This document shows, piece after piece, positions 34,474 to 42,856 of a stretch of DNA of 42,856 nucleotides. The DNA comes from an uncultured Pseudomonadota bacterium (GTDB taxonomy: Bacteria; Pseudomonadota; Gammaproteobacteria; Burkholderiales; Methylophilaceae): positions 1 through 42,856 of the forward strand of contig CAILXF010000015.1 in NCBI GenBank assembly GCA_903838125.1. The letters are read 5' to 3'. Positions within the stretch are counted from its first letter, which is position 1. Each line of letters begins with the position of its first letter. The notes beneath the pieces are model-generated. The model saw only the letters and a program-made list of their open reading frames with translations. It was not told the DNA's origin and ran no database searches. The position numbers and the translations under genes were made by a program.

Positions 34474-35031
34474 GTGAAAATTCTACGTTCAAATCAGTAT
34501 CAACGCGATAATTGCAATTTCCATTGGCTTAAAAAGCCCATACTCAGTGGCCGCTATCGTCAGTGGTTGCAGGATGATGGTTCTTTGACTAAGCGTCTAC
34601 AACAACGCCATGATGACTTCAAAGTGAAGCCCGCATTGGTAGCTTATGGAAAGCCATTTTTTGATGAGTTGGCGTTATTGGCAATTCCAACGCGCAGTAA
34701 GGCGCTAGTGCGAGAAGTATTTTTGATGGGGGGTGAGCAAGCATTGGTGTTTGCCCACAGCGTATTGCCAAGAAGTAGCATGCGGGGAGCTTGGCGGAGT
34801 TTGCGTAACTTAGGGAATAAACCATTAGGTGCAAAATTATTTTCCGCACCGCAGGTGCGACGTATGACTTTAAGTTATAAAAAGCTAGCGCCGCACCATG
34901 CCCTATACCAACATGCCATCCGAGGATTCGATGAAAAGCCAGATTGCTTATGGGCTAGGCGTTCGTTGTTTAGTTTAAATTGCGCTACCATTATGGTAAC
35001 AGAGGTCTTTTTGCCGCGAATCCTCCTGTAA
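34474..35031 (+). CDS. ubiC: Chorismate lyase
   Basis: 185 residues from a GTG at 34474; a TTG at 34456 would add six but is less likely. Signatures: the phrases PILSGRYRQWLQDDGSLTKR (about 21-40), VREVFLMGGEQALVFAHSVL (about 77-97), GNKPLGAKLF (about 110) and WARRSLFSLN near 160. UbiC converts chorismate to 4-hydroxybenzoate and pyruvate, the first step of ubiquinone synthesis. ubiA lies about 100 bases downstream on the same strand. Slightly longer than the 165 residues of the E. coli enzyme. Confidence 0.9.
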   Translation: MKILRSNQYQRDNCNFHWLKKPILSGRYRQWLQDDGSLTKRLQQRHDDFKVKPALVAYGKPFFDELALLAIPTRSKALVREVFLMGGEQALVFAHSVLPRSSMRGAWRSLRNLGNKPLGAKLFSAPQVRRMTLSYKKLAPHHALYQHAIRGFDEKPDCLWARRSLFSLNCATIMVTEVFLPRILL

Positions 35032-35135
35032 AGTTGGTGTTGATATCAGCATTTTTTTCAACTTGTCGCGGAAATCTTGGCTATTTGTGCCGTTGAAGCA
35101 AGAAACAACGTCTTTTAGGGCAGGGTAGCTAACTC

Positions 35136-36005
35136 ATGAATCTACAGAAAATCACCGAAAAATTGAATGCTTATGCGCGCCTAATGCGGTTGGATAAGCC
35201 TATAGGTATTTTATTGTTGCTATGGCCAACGCTGTGGGCTTTGCTGATAGCTACGGATGGCATGCTCAGCGGGAACATCACACTTATTTTTGTCATTGGG
35301 ACCGTGTTGATGCGCAGTGCGGGTTGTGTGCTGAACGATATCGCTGATCAGCGATATGATGGTTTGGTTAAACGGACGCGACATAGGCCCTTGGTAAGTA
35401 ATCAAGTGAGCAAAAAGGAAGCTTATGTGCTGGCGACAATCTTGAGTTTGTTGGCATTCGCTTTGGTATGTACGCTCAATGAACTCACTGTAAAATTGTC
35501 TGTAGTCGCTTTATTTCTAGCGGCAAGCTACCCAATGACCAAACGATTTTTTGCAATACCTCAGGCCTATTTAGGCATTGCATTTGGCTTTGGAATTCCG
35601 ATGGCATTTGCTGCCGTTACCAACATCGTACCTGGAGTTGCTTGGGTTTTACTGCTGGCAAATGTATTTTGGGCAATGGCTTACGATACGGAGTACGCGA
35701 TGGTTGACCGTGAAGATGATCTAAAAATAGGCATTCAATCCTCCGCCATTACTTTTGGACGTTTTGATGTGATTGCCGTGATGATTTGCTATGTGATTAC
35801 GCTGACATTACTTGTTGTGGTAGGGCAATGGTTGTCAATGGAAGCTGTCTATTATTCGGGTTTAGCGGTGGGCGCTTCTGTTGCTGTATATCATTATTTT
35901 TTGATTAGGGCGCGCGAGCCACATCGTTGCTTTAAAGCATTTTTAGGCAATAGCTGGTTTGGACTTGCAGTTTTTGCTGGGTTGCTTGGCCATTATTGGC
36001 TATAG
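35136..36005 (+). CDS. ubiA: 4-hydroxybenzoate polyprenyltransferase
   Basis: 289 residues with about nine membrane helices. The Asp-rich active-site motif NDIADQRYD (67-75) and the second VDREDD near residue 190 bind Mg2+ and the prenyl diphosphate. The opening RLMRLDKPIGILLLLWPTLW is typical of UbiA. It attaches the octaprenyl tail to 4-hydroxybenzoate in the inner membrane. Downstream of ubiC, which supplies the substrate. The SD AGGGCAGG precedes the ATG. Confidence 0.97.
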   Translation: MNLQKITEKLNAYARLMRLDKPIGILLLLWPTLWALLIATDGMLSGNITLIFVIGTVLMRSAGCVLNDIADQRYDGLVKRTRHRPLVSNQVSKKEAYVLATILSLLAFALVCTLNELTVKLSVVALFLAASYPMTKRFFAIPQAYLGIAFGFGIPMAFAAVTNIVPGVAWVLLLANVFWAMAYDTEYAMVDREDDLKIGIQSSAITFGRFDVIAVMICYVITLTLLVVVGQWLSMEAVYYSGLAVGASVAVYHYFLIRAREPHRCFKAFLGNSWFGLAVFAGLLGHYWL

Positions 36006-36160
36006 CGCTAGTGATCAAGCCAAGAAATTTGCTTTTACGTCTTATCTAGATGTGAATTAATCACATTAAACTTGATAGTTGGTGCATACTGCTAAGGATG
36101 TAATGACTTAAGCTTTAAGCAGACAACTTAAAACTAAGTAAATAAAGCGCAACATAATGT

Positions 36161-36190
36161 TTGACAAAGCACAGCGCTTCAGCATAAAAT
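36161..36190 (+). promoter_or_regulatory. Promoter of rplM-rpsI
   Basis: TTGACA (36161-36166) and TAAAAT (36185-36190) are 18 bases apart, about 40 bases before the rplM ATG. A sigma-70-type promoter in the right place for the ribosomal protein pair. Confidence 0.65.
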
Positions 36191-36229
36191 CCGCCTCTTA
36201 AATTTTTTAGCCATAGTATTGATAAGACA

Positions 36230-36658
36230 ATGAAAACCTTCTCAGCAAAATCACACGAAGTGAAGCGCGAATGGTTTGTGGTTGATGCCACAGACTTAGT
36301 GCTTGGACGTTTAGCTAGCGGAATCGCACACCGTTTACGCGGCAAACATAAAACCATTTATACACCACACGTTGATACGGGTGATTATATTGTCGTCATT
36401 AATGCCGACAAATTAAAAGTAACTGGTAATAAAGCTGATGGTAAGCTTTACCATAGCCACTCTGGTTATCCAGGCGGTATCAGCACAACGACATTTGCTA
36501 AAATGCAAGACCGTTTCCCAGGTCGCGCTTTAGAAAAAGCAGTTAAAGGCATGTTACCTAAAGGACCTTTAGGTTACGCCATGATTAAAAAGATGAAAGT
36601 TTATGCTGGTGCTACGCATGAACATGCGGCACAACAACCGCAAGCATTGACAATCTAA
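36230..36658 (+). CDS. rplM: 50S ribosomal protein L13
   Basis: 142 residues, the exact bacterial length. [20 protein letters not shown] opens the protein; [20 protein letters not shown] and the C-terminal [20 protein letters not shown] are L13 signatures. It is one of the early 50S assembly proteins. It precedes rpsI by ten bases in the conserved pair. Confidence 0.98.
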   Translation: MKTFSAKSHEVKREWFVVDATDLVLGRLASGIAHRLRGKHKTIYTPHVDTGDYIVVINADKLKVTGNKADGKLYHSHSGYPGGISTTTFAKMQDRFPGRALEKAVKGMLPKGPLGYAMIKKMKVYAGATHEHAAQQPQALTI

Positions 36659-36668
36659 GGATATAAAA

Positions 36669-37061
36669 ATGATCGGTAAATATAACTACGGTACAGGCCG
36701 CCGCAAGAGTTCAGTAGCGCGCGTGTTTATGAAGTCTGGCAAAGGCAATATCATTGTGAATGATAAGCCAGTTGATGAGTACTTCTCACGTGTTACAGCG
36801 CGTATGATTTTACGTCAACCGCTAGAGCTTACAAACAATCTTGCTAGCTTTGATATTATGGTAAACGTAATCGGTGGCGGTGAGTCAGGCCAAGCTGGTG
36901 CGGTTCGTCATGGTATTACACGTGCTTTGATTGACTTTGATGCGACATTAAAAAGTGCGTTGTCACATGCTGGCTTCGTCACCCGTGATGCACGTGAAGT
37001 TGAGCGTAAAAAAGTTGGTTTCCGCAAAGCGCGTCGTCGTAAACAGTTCTCTAAACGCTAA
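36669..37061 (+). CDS. rpsI: 30S ribosomal protein S9
   Basis: 130 residues, the exact S9 length. [20 protein letters not shown] near the start and the terminal [17 protein letters not shown], whose basic tail reaches the P-site tRNA. It follows rplM and is ended by the terminator at 37095-37120. Confidence 0.98.
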   Translation: MIGKYNYGTGRRKSSVARVFMKSGKGNIIVNDKPVDEYFSRVTARMILRQPLELTNNLASFDIMVNVIGGGESGQAGAVRHGITRALIDFDATLKSALSHAGFVTRDAREVERKKVGFRKARRRKQFSKR

Positions 37062-37094
37062 TACCCCAATCGAATCAATTGGCGGTTGCAGTTT

Positions 37095-37120
37095 AAAAAG
37101 GTCGCTGATGCGACCTTTTT
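37095..37120 (+). terminator. Rho-independent terminator after rpsI
   Basis: A stem of 11 pairs (37095-37105 with 37110-37120), a TGAT loop and a T-rich tail (TTTTTTATTTT). A strong terminator placed 34 bases after the rpsI stop. Confidence 0.9.
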
Positions 37121-37202
37121 TATTTTCTGGTCACCAAGTTTTATGATGTAAGGTTTTACGATTTTTAGCATTTGCAGTGATAAGTTTTGATATGATGAAG
37201 AT

Positions 37203-38243
37203 ATGGCTGATAAAAAAATAAAAGTAGGCATAGTAGGCGGCACTGGATACACCGGCGTAGAGTTGTTGCGTCTGTTAAGTGTGCACCCTAATGTAGCGTT
37301 AACCACGATAACTTCTCGTGGCGATGCGGGGCTAGCTGTGGCTGATATGTTTCCCAACTTACGTGGTTATGTTGACTTAACATTTACTGATCCAGCACAT
37401 TCCAATTTAGAACAATGTGATGTTGTATTCTTTGCCACGCCCAATGGCATAGCTATGCAACAAGCCCGGCAACTACTGAGTAAAGGTGTGCGGGTAATCG
37501 ATTTGGCGGCAGATTTTAGAATTAAAGATATTGCAACTTGGGAAAAATGGTATGGCATGAGCCACGCCTGCCCAGATTTGGTTGCTCAAGCTGTATACGG
37601 TTTGCCAGAAATTAATCGGGAAGCTATTCGGGGAGCACAATTAGTGGCCAACCCTGGTTGTTATCCAACAGCGGTACAATTGGGCTTTATGCCGCTCCTA
37701 GAAGCCGGCGTGGTTGATATAAGTTATTTAATTGCTGATGCGAAATCGGGCGTAAGTGGCGCTGGACGAAAAGCTGAGGTGCCTAGCTTATTTGCAGAGT
37801 CGGCCGATAACTTTAAAGCTTACGCGGTTAATGGACATCGCCACTTACCAGAAATTAGCCAAGGGTTAACAGCAATGGCTAATGCTGAGGTTGGATTTAC
37901 ATTCGTGCCGCATTTAACCCCATTAATTAGGGGGATACATGCAACCTTGTACGCGAAAATTACTAAGAGTGTTGATTTGCAGGCTTTGTTTGAGGCACGT
38001 TACGCTGATGAGCATTTTGTGGATGTATTGCCTAAAGGCACTCACCCTGAAACGCGTTCTGTGCGCGGCTCTAATCTATGCCGAATTGCTGTTCACCAAC
38101 CACAAGGCAGTGACATTGTAGTTATATTGTCTGTGATTGATAATCTTGTAAAAGGTGCAGCGGGGCAAGCGGTGCAAAACATGAATATCATGTTTGATTT
38201 AGCTGAAACTAGTGGCTTACAAATCGTGCCATTATTGCCTTAG
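37203..38243 (+). CDS. argC: N-acetyl-gamma-glutamyl-phosphate reductase
   Basis: 346 residues. The Rossmann opening [19 protein letters not shown] (7-25), [16 protein letters not shown], and the active-site NPGCYPT with Cys153, followed by [13 protein letters not shown]. It reduces N-acetylglutamyl phosphate to the semialdehyde in arginine synthesis. Lies downstream of the S9 gene and upstream of the DUF6776-like, bactofilin and erpA genes, a frequent betaproteobacterial order. The argH gene of the same pathway is elsewhere in this window. Confidence 0.97.
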   Translation: MADKKIKVGIVGGTGYTGVELLRLLSVHPNVALTTITSRGDAGLAVADMFPNLRGYVDLTFTDPAHSNLEQCDVVFFATPNGIAMQQARQLLSKGVRVIDLAADFRIKDIATWEKWYGMSHACPDLVAQAVYGLPEINREAIRGAQLVANPGCYPTAVQLGFMPLLEAGVVDISYLIADAKSGVSGAGRKAEVPSLFAESADNFKAYAVNGHRHLPEISQGLTAMANAEVGFTFVPHLTPLIRGIHATLYAKITKSVDLQALFEARYADEHFVDVLPKGTHPETRSVRGSNLCRIAVHQPQGSDIVVILSVIDNLVKGAAGQAVQNMNIMFDLAETSGLQIVPLLP

Positions 38244-38255
38244 CTTGCACTTATC

Positions 38256-38630
38256 ATGAAGCCAGTTCGTAGAAGAATTAGACGCCATTTTGGCCTCACT
38301 GCCAAGCAGGTCGCGGTGCGCTCACGGCGTCCATGGTATTTCCAGTGGGGGATCGCAGCGCTATTGCTAGTGATTGGGTATGCTGTAGCATACTGGCAAT
38401 TGACTAGCGGCGAAGATATGGGTGAAAAATTTAGGCAAGTGTCTGCACAAAATCAAAATCTGCAGACCAAGCTAATCCAAGTTGAGCGCCAATTACAAAT
38501 TGAGTTAGTCACACAGCATAATCTTGAGCAAGAGCTAAATCATGTTCAGGATGAAAATATGCATATGAAAGAAGATTTATTGTTTTACAAGACGATGGTG
38601 AAAAATAAGAAGCCAACCCCTCGACGCTAA
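38256..38630 (+). CDS. DUF6776-like membrane protein, apparently short
   Basis: 124 residues. A basic N-terminus (RRRIRRHFGLTAKQVAVRSR), one membrane helix (WGIAALLLVIGYAVAYWQL, about 31-49) and a long coiled coil (about 58-110, with NQNLQTKLIQVERQLQIELV). The amino-terminal pattern and location after argC and before bactofilin match the DUF6776 family of betaproteobacteria. As I recall that family, members continue after the coiled coil into a C-terminal beta-rich domain of roughly 100 residues; here the protein ends in KNKKPTPRR soon after DLLFYKT. It is therefore either a short family variant or a truncation. Function is unknown. Confidence 0.7.
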   Translation: MKPVRRRIRRHFGLTAKQVAVRSRRPWYFQWGIAALLLVIGYAVAYWQLTSGEDMGEKFRQVSAQNQNLQTKLIQVERQLQIELVTQHNLEQELNHVQDENMHMKEDLLFYKTMVKNKKPTPRR

Positions 38631-38670
38631 GCTTATAGTGTGGCGGCCAGGGGCATGTAGCAATTGAATA

Positions 38671-38677
38671 AAGGTGG
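38671..38677 (+). promoter_or_regulatory. Ribosome binding site that decides the bactofilin start
   Basis: AAGGTGG lies five bases from the ATG at 38683. A GTG at 38674 is inside this site and so is unlikely to be the start. Confidence 0.6.
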
Positions 38678-38682
38678 AAATT

Positions 38683-39060
38683 ATGTTTTTTAAGAAAAGT
38701 AATCGAGTACAAAATAGTATAGATACCCTGATAGGCGCAGATACTCGCATTGATGGAAATGTTTTTTTCTCTGGTGGCTTACGAGTTGATGGCGCCATTA
38801 AAGGTGACGTAACTGAACCAAATGCCAGTCCCAGCACACTAATTCTTAGTGAGAGTGGGCGTATAGAAGGCGCGGTGATTGCATCTAAAGTTGTTATTAA
38901 TGGTAAGGTACTTGGCTCAGTCAAAGCGAGTCAGTTTGTTGAACTGCAAGCGAAATCAAGCATTACTGGTGATTTGTATTACAAATCACTTGAGATGCAT
39001 ACCGGTGCAGTAGTTGAAGGCCGGTTGGTGTATTTAGGCGAGCCAGAAGCCAATGAGTAA
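38683..39060 (+). CDS. Bactofilin family polymer-forming protein
   Basis: 125 residues from the ATG at 38683. The core is a series of short strands with the bactofilin periodicity: GADTRIDGNVFFSGGLRVDG, AIKGDV, LILSESGRIEGAVIASKVVI and NGKVLGSVKA, consistent with a right-handed beta-helix that polymerises without nucleotide. Bactofilins organise cell shape, stalk or division sites in the cytoplasm near the membrane. The usual partner is an M23 peptidase; a probable M23 stub is found 3.1 kb away beyond anmK. Located between the DUF6776-like gene and erpA. Confidence 0.9.
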   Translation: MFFKKSNRVQNSIDTLIGADTRIDGNVFFSGGLRVDGAIKGDVTEPNASPSTLILSESGRIEGAVIASKVVINGKVLGSVKASQFVELQAKSSITGDLYYKSLEMHTGAVVEGRLVYLGEPEANE

Positions 39061-39143
39061 ATCTTAGCAATCCTTAATCCTGGATTGACCAAGAGCTTAA
39101 GCAGTAGCATAATGATTTTATTGAAAGTTTTTAGGAGTGCATT

Positions 39144-39509
39144 ATGAATGCAGTTGTAGATATAGCAGAAATTGAAATGCCAGCACCGTTGGTGTTTACT
39201 GACAATGCTGCCAAAAAAGTAAAAGAACTGATCGAAGAAGAGGGCTCTCCAGATCTTAAATTGCGCGTATTCGTGAGTGGCGGTGGGTGTTCTGGATTTC
39301 AGTATGGATTCACTTTTGAAGAAGAAGTGAATGATGATGATACACAGGTCCAAAAAGACACGGTTACTTTGTTGATTGACCCAATGAGTCTGCAATATTT
39401 AATGGGCGCTGAGATTGACTATCAAGATAGCCTGCAAGGGTCCCAATTTGTAATCCGTAATCCGCAAGCAACGACTACATGTGGATGTGGATCTTCATTC
39501 TCAGTTTAA
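39144..39509 (+). CDS. erpA: Iron-sulfur cluster insertion protein ErpA
   Basis: 121 residues of the A-type carrier family. Three conserved cysteines are present: Cys49 in [12 protein letters not shown] and Cys113/Cys115 in [11 protein letters not shown]. ErpA inserts 2Fe-2S and 4Fe-4S clusters into targets such as the IspG and IspH enzymes. An AGGAG precedes the ATG. The long N-terminal lead ([20 protein letters not shown]) is seen in betaproteobacterial members. Confidence 0.96.
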   Translation: MNAVVDIAEIEMPAPLVFTDNAAKKVKELIEEEGSPDLKLRVFVSGGGCSGFQYGFTFEEEVNDDDTQVQKDTVTLLIDPMSLQYLMGAEIDYQDSLQGSQFVIRNPQATTTCGCGSSFSV

Positions 39510-39529
39510 GTTGACCTTTTAGCTGAACA

Positions 39530-39560
39530 TAAAAAAGCCAAGCATTGTTTGGCTTTTTTA
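39530..39560. terminator. Bidirectional terminator between erpA and gltA
   Basis: A 12-base stem (39530-39541 with 39549-39560) containing GCCAA/TTGGC with flanking A and T runs and a seven-base loop. It serves the convergent erpA and gltA genes. Confidence 0.9.
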
Positions 39561-39591
39561 TTGCTAAATACTGGTGATTCTTAGATTAAAG

Positions 39592-40887
39592 TTACCGCTT
39601 GTCTAAGGGAACAAGGTCCCGTCTAAGAGCGCCTGTATAAAGCTGTCTTGGCCTGCCGATTTTATGCTCAGGATCAGAAATCATTTCGCTCCACTGCGCG
39701 ACCCAGCCGGCAGTTCTTGCCATGGCGAAAATGGCAGTAAACATAGAGTTAGGAATGCCCATGGCGCGCATGACTATACCACTATAAAAATCCACATTCG
39801 GATAGAGCTTGCGTGATACAAAGTACTCATCTTCAAGTGCAATTTTTTCCAGCTCCATCGCGAGCTTAAACATCGGATCATCATGCAAGCCTAACTCATC
39901 GAGCACTTCATGGCAGGTAGTACGCATAATAGCTGCACGCGGATCCATGTTGCGATAGACTCGGTGACCAAAACCCATCAAGCGGAACGTATCAGTTTTG
40001 TCCTTGGCGCGCTTAATAAATTCACCGATACGTGAAACATCACCAATTTCTTCCAGCATATTCAGCGTTGCTTCGTTAGCGCCGCCATGCGCAGGTCCCC
40101 ACAGCGATGCAATCCCTGCAGAAATACATGCGAACGGATTCGCGCCGCTTGAGCCAACCAAGCGTACCGTGCTTGTGGACGCATTTTGCTCATGGTCTGC
40201 ATGTAAAATTAGAATACGTTCAAATGCCTTGGCTAGCACTGGATTGGGCGTGTATTTTTCACAGGGCGTTGCAAACATCATATGCATGAAGTTTTCAGCG
40301 TAATTCAGGTTATTCTGTGGGTACATAAATGGCTGACCCAAATTGTATTTGTAGCTCCAAGCGGCAATCGTAGGTACTTTTGCAAGTAAACGATGTGCAG
40401 AAATTTCGCGATGTTTCGCATCCCGAATATCCATAGCATCAAAATAAAAGGCAGAAAGTGAGCCGACCACACCGACCATAACCGCCATTGGGTGAGCGTC
40501 GCGGCGGAAGCCCCGGAAAATGTTATTGAGTTGATCATGCAGCATAGTGCTGCCATTAATCGTGTTGGTAAATTGTTGTTTTTCTGCAGCATTGGGTAGT
40601 TCGCCATGCAGTAATAAATAAGATACTTCCATAAAATTGCAGTGCTCTGCCAACTGTTCAATTGGGTAGCCACGGTAATATAACAAGCCATGCTCACCAT
40701 CAATAAAAGTGATATTAGAGTTGCATGCAGCAGTAGACAGAAATCCTGGGTCGTACGTAAACACACCATGCTTACTTAAATTACGTATGTCAATTACGTC
40801 ATTGCCCAAGCTGCTAGAAAGGATTGGCAAATCAATCGGTTGGGCACCATTATCAAATGTAAGTGTTGCTTTAGTAGGTTTGTTCAT
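39592..40887 (-). CDS. gltA: Citrate synthase
   Basis: 431 residues, the type II (hexameric) length. Catalytic residues are visible: GPAHGGAN with His267, GFGHRVYRN with His308 and VDFYSG with Asp366. The N-terminal beta-rich domain (about 1-60) seen in NADH-regulated type II enzymes is present. It condenses oxaloacetate and acetyl-CoA into citrate. It is convergent with erpA and the terminator lies between them. A TATAAT (40950-40945) about 60 bases before the ATG may be its -10 element. Confidence 0.97.
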   Translation of the reverse strand: MNKPTKATLTFDNGAQPIDLPILSSSLGNDVIDIRNLSKHGVFTYDPGFLSTAACNSNITFIDGEHGLLYYRGYPIEQLAEHCNFMEVSYLLLHGELPNAAEKQQFTNTINGSTMLHDQLNNIFRGFRRDAHPMAVMVGVVGSLSAFYFDAMDIRDAKHREISAHRLLAKVPTIAAWSYKYNLGQPFMYPQNNLNYAENFMHMMFATPCEKYTPNPVLAKAFERILILHADHEQNASTSTVRLVGSSGANPFACISAGIASLWGPAHGGANEATLNMLEEIGDVSRIGEFIKRAKDKTDTFRLMGFGHRVYRNMDPRAAIMRTTCHEVLDELGLHDDPMFKLAMELEKIALEDEYFVSRKLYPNVDFYSGIVMRAMGIPNSMFTAIFAMARTAGWVAQWSEMISDPEHKIGRPRQLYTGALRRDLVPLDKR

Positions 40888-40944
40888 CGTTTAAGGTCTT
40901 CTAATGTTTAAATGCTGCTTAGATTAATGCTCAATTTTTGGATG

Positions 40945-40950
40945 ATTATA
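40945..40950 (-). promoter_or_regulatory. Possible -10 element of gltA
   Basis: TATAAT on the minus strand 58 bases from the gltA ATG. The -35 region is weak (no TTGACA-like hexamer at 16-18 bases), so this is a tentative call. Confidence 0.4.
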
Positions 40951-41020
40951 CTGTAATGATGGGCTTACAGGCTTGCTAGGCTGTATTTTTATAGCCATTA
41001 GCATTCTTAAGCATTGCCAA

Positions 41021-42145
41021 TTAATTTTGATAAATAGCGCCTAATATGCGCGCACCTTTAGCACCTGTAACTTCTGGCAAATTAGCCGTTTTTTTATCTA
41101 GGGTTTGTTTCGCAAGCCAAGCAAATGCAATTGCTTCCAGCCAGTCGACGCCAACACCAAGGATGTCAGTGCTCTCAACTCGAACGTCAGCCAACAATGT
41201 TTGTAGGCTTGATCTAAGTAAACTGTTGTGAGCGCCACCGCCACATAGGTAAACTTCATCAACGCTCCCGCAGTAATGCTGAAGCGAATCAACAATAGTA
41301 TGGGCTGTCAGCGCTACCAAGGTGCGCGCAACATCTTGGGCAGCGTAGTGTTGCCCTGATATTTTTTTTGATAGCCATTGATCATTAAACAAATCGCGGC
41401 CAGTGCTTTTGGGGGGGCTCAATGCAAAATAAGGATCCGCCAACATCGCTTCTAATAATGGAGCTATTACATGGCCAGTACTTGCCCACCCACCATTAGC
41501 ATCGTAATCTAGATTTTGGTGTTGTTTAATCCAGGCATCTAGCAACATATTTCCTGGACCTGAATCAAATCCAAGTACATTGTTATTTTTAAGAAACGTA
41601 ATATTGGCAATACCACCGATATTAATAATGGCGCGCGACATTTTCGAGCTTGCGAACATCGCTTGATGAAAAGCTGGGACTAAGGGCGCCCCTTGTCCGC
41701 CGGCAGCAATATCACGGCTTCTAAAGTCAGCCACAACAGTGATACCTGTCAGCTCTGCAAGGAGTGCTGGATTTCCAATTTGCAGGGTAAATCCTATGCC
41801 ATCAATGAGTTGTGGTTGGTGCCTTATGGTTTGACCGTGACATCCGATAGCAGTGATTTGTTGCGGTTTTAGATTTATTTTAGCTACAAGCTGATTGATA
41901 GCCTCAGCATAAAGCTTTGCTAAGGTATTACCCATCAGAGCCGTGGTTTCAAGTTCGTTCGCGGTAGGGTATTGCAGAGCTAGAATTTGTGCGCGTAAAG
42001 AAGCTGGATAGGCTAAAAAATGTGTATTCAATAGACGCACTTGTCCGCTAGCAGTCGAATCGTTGCTGTTAAATTCAACCAAGGCAACATCAACACCATC
42101 AAGGCTGGTGCCTGACATCAATCCAATGAAAAGCATGTTATGCAT
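41021..42145 (-). CDS. anmK: Anhydro-N-acetylmuramic acid kinase
   Basis: 374 residues. GLMSGTSLDGVDVALVEF (8-25) is the nucleotide-binding start; GCHGQTIRHQP (about 103-113), VVADFRSRDIAAGGQGAPLV, NIGGIANITFL and the C-terminal VYLCGGGAHNSLL complete the family pattern. It phosphorylates 1,6-anhydro-MurNAc recovered from peptidoglycan turnover to MurNAc-6-phosphate. The neighbouring M23-like stub belongs to the same cell-wall theme. The ATG has no strong SD. Confidence 0.95.
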   Translation of the reverse strand: MHNMLFIGLMSGTSLDGVDVALVEFNSNDSTASGQVRLLNTHFLAYPASLRAQILALQYPTANELETTALMGNTLAKLYAEAINQLVAKINLKPQQITAIGCHGQTIRHQPQLIDGIGFTLQIGNPALLAELTGITVVADFRSRDIAAGGQGAPLVPAFHQAMFASSKMSRAIINIGGIANITFLKNNNVLGFDSGPGNMLLDAWIKQHQNLDYDANGGWASTGHVIAPLLEAMLADPYFALSPPKSTGRDLFNDQWLSKKISGQHYAAQDVARTLVALTAHTIVDSLQHYCGSVDEVYLCGGGAHNSLLRSSLQTLLADVRVESTDILGVGVDWLEAIAFAWLAKQTLDKKTANLPEVTGAKGARILGAIYQN

Positions 42146-42168
42146 TTTTTTGTTCTAGGGAATTTATC

Positions 42169-42462
42169 TTAATTTCTTAAATGACTAAATTGAGTGTCGC
42201 GCACAGGTGGCATGCTGATTATTTGTAACATAGTTGCTCTTGGGATATCGGTCGATAAGCTCATGGGTGCAATACCAAAAGCTGTGAATATACAGAATAA
42301 AGGTAAGCAAGAAATCATTAGAATCCAGCGCAATTTCAGCTTACGTTCAGATTTATGGTTGTTTTGCGCTAAAATACGATTTGGCATTGAGTCTGACTTG
42401 AAGTTTTTCTGAGCAGAATAATCAGATGTACCGTTATTTTTATTGGGCTCGTTAGTCTGCAC
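42169..42462 (-). pseudogene. Probable truncated M23 peptidase, N-terminal stub
   Basis: 97 residues from a GTG. A polar N-terminus, a membrane helix (RWILMISCLPLFCIFTAFGI, about 45-64) then AP-MSLSTDIPRATMLQ and a stop after SHLRN. An N-terminus of this kind, followed by a long coiled coil and M23 LytM domain of about 350 more residues, is what I expect of the peptidase normally lying between anmK and tyrS in related betaproteobacteria. The peptidase domain is absent: anmK begins 23 bases after the stop. It could instead be an intact single-helix protein that I do not know. The upstream frame stays open past the tyrS start with no ATG, so the start is uncertain. Confidence 0.55.
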
Positions 42463-42531
42463 GGGCTTGCCTTTACTGAAATCTAATTCAAAGCCAATAC
42501 TAACAGAAAACCCAATTAAAACAAGAAAATG

Positions 42532-42549
42532 ACCGGCATTAAAGCCGGT
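42532..42549. repeat. Perfect inverted repeat upstream of tyrS
   Basis: ACCGGC-ATTAAA-GCCGGT, six-base arms with a six-base loop, 30 bases before the tyrS GTG. It could be an operator or a mRNA hairpin in the tyrS leader. Confidence 0.45.
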
Positions 42550-42560
42550 ATTGAAGCTAG

Positions 42561-42856
<296 letters not shown>

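Overview
This window looks like a chromosomal segment of a betaproteobacterium with moderate-to-low GC content. It is most likely a methylotroph of the Methylophilaceae (Methylotenera or Methylophilus type). That placement is inferred from three things: betaproteobacterial gene orders (dsbD-tlpA-aroQ-accB-accC-prmA; rph-rdgB-hemW facing yicC-gmk-rpoZ-spoT-ridA-recG; ubiC-ubiA; rplM-rpsI-argC-bactofilin-erpA), the overall protein character, and a 23-residue pqqA gene for the precursor of PQQ, the cofactor of methanol dehydrogenases. No tRNA, rRNA, CRISPR array, prophage or insertion sequence was recognised.

Layout. Bases 1-1260 hold a small MarR-controlled operon on the minus strand (marR, a periplasmic YceI protein, a CDGSH iron-sulfur protein) with a near-consensus promoter covered by two direct repeats. 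Bases 1270-4640 hold a probable sulfur-supply operon on the minus strand: a DUF2292/YezD (OscA-like) protein, an OprP/OprO-type porin, a sulfate-binding protein and a DUF2325 protein. Bases 4900-11600 are mixed single genes: a FlK-type thioesterase, hflX, a UPF0158 protein, a P2-type cation ATPase with an unusual PEEYP motif, a YbeL-like zinc-ribbon protein and oxyR with both redox cysteines. The orphan pqqA follows at 11656-11727.

Bases 11869-18481 are one minus-strand block: dsbD and tlpA (thiol redox), aroQ (shikimate), accB-accC (fatty acid initiation), prmA (L11 methylation) and a zinc-ribbon membrane protein. fxsA and a ferredoxin-reductase follow on the plus strand, then hemC-hemD (haem) on the minus strand and argH (arginine) on the plus strand. 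A hairpin-rich 394-base gap separates hemC from argH. Minus-strand rph-rdgB-72aa-hemW-SUMF1 lipoprotein and plus-strand yicC-gmk-rpoZ-spoT-ridA-recG-ubiC-ubiA come next, followed by rplM-rpsI, argC and a bactofilin/erpA group. gltA and anmK lie on the minus strand, followed by what appears to be the amino-terminal stub of an M23 peptidase and the beginning of tyrS.

Most of the window is ordinary core genome. I did not find a convincing new multi-gene defence or metabolic system. The items most worth a second look are: the orphan pqqA; hemW, which has no ATG, GTG or TTG in frame before its iron-sulfur motif but would gain an ATG from one extra G; the hemC/argH hairpin element; the sulfur operon with a porin and binding protein but no permease; the MarR operator layout; and two apparently truncated genes (38256 and 42169).
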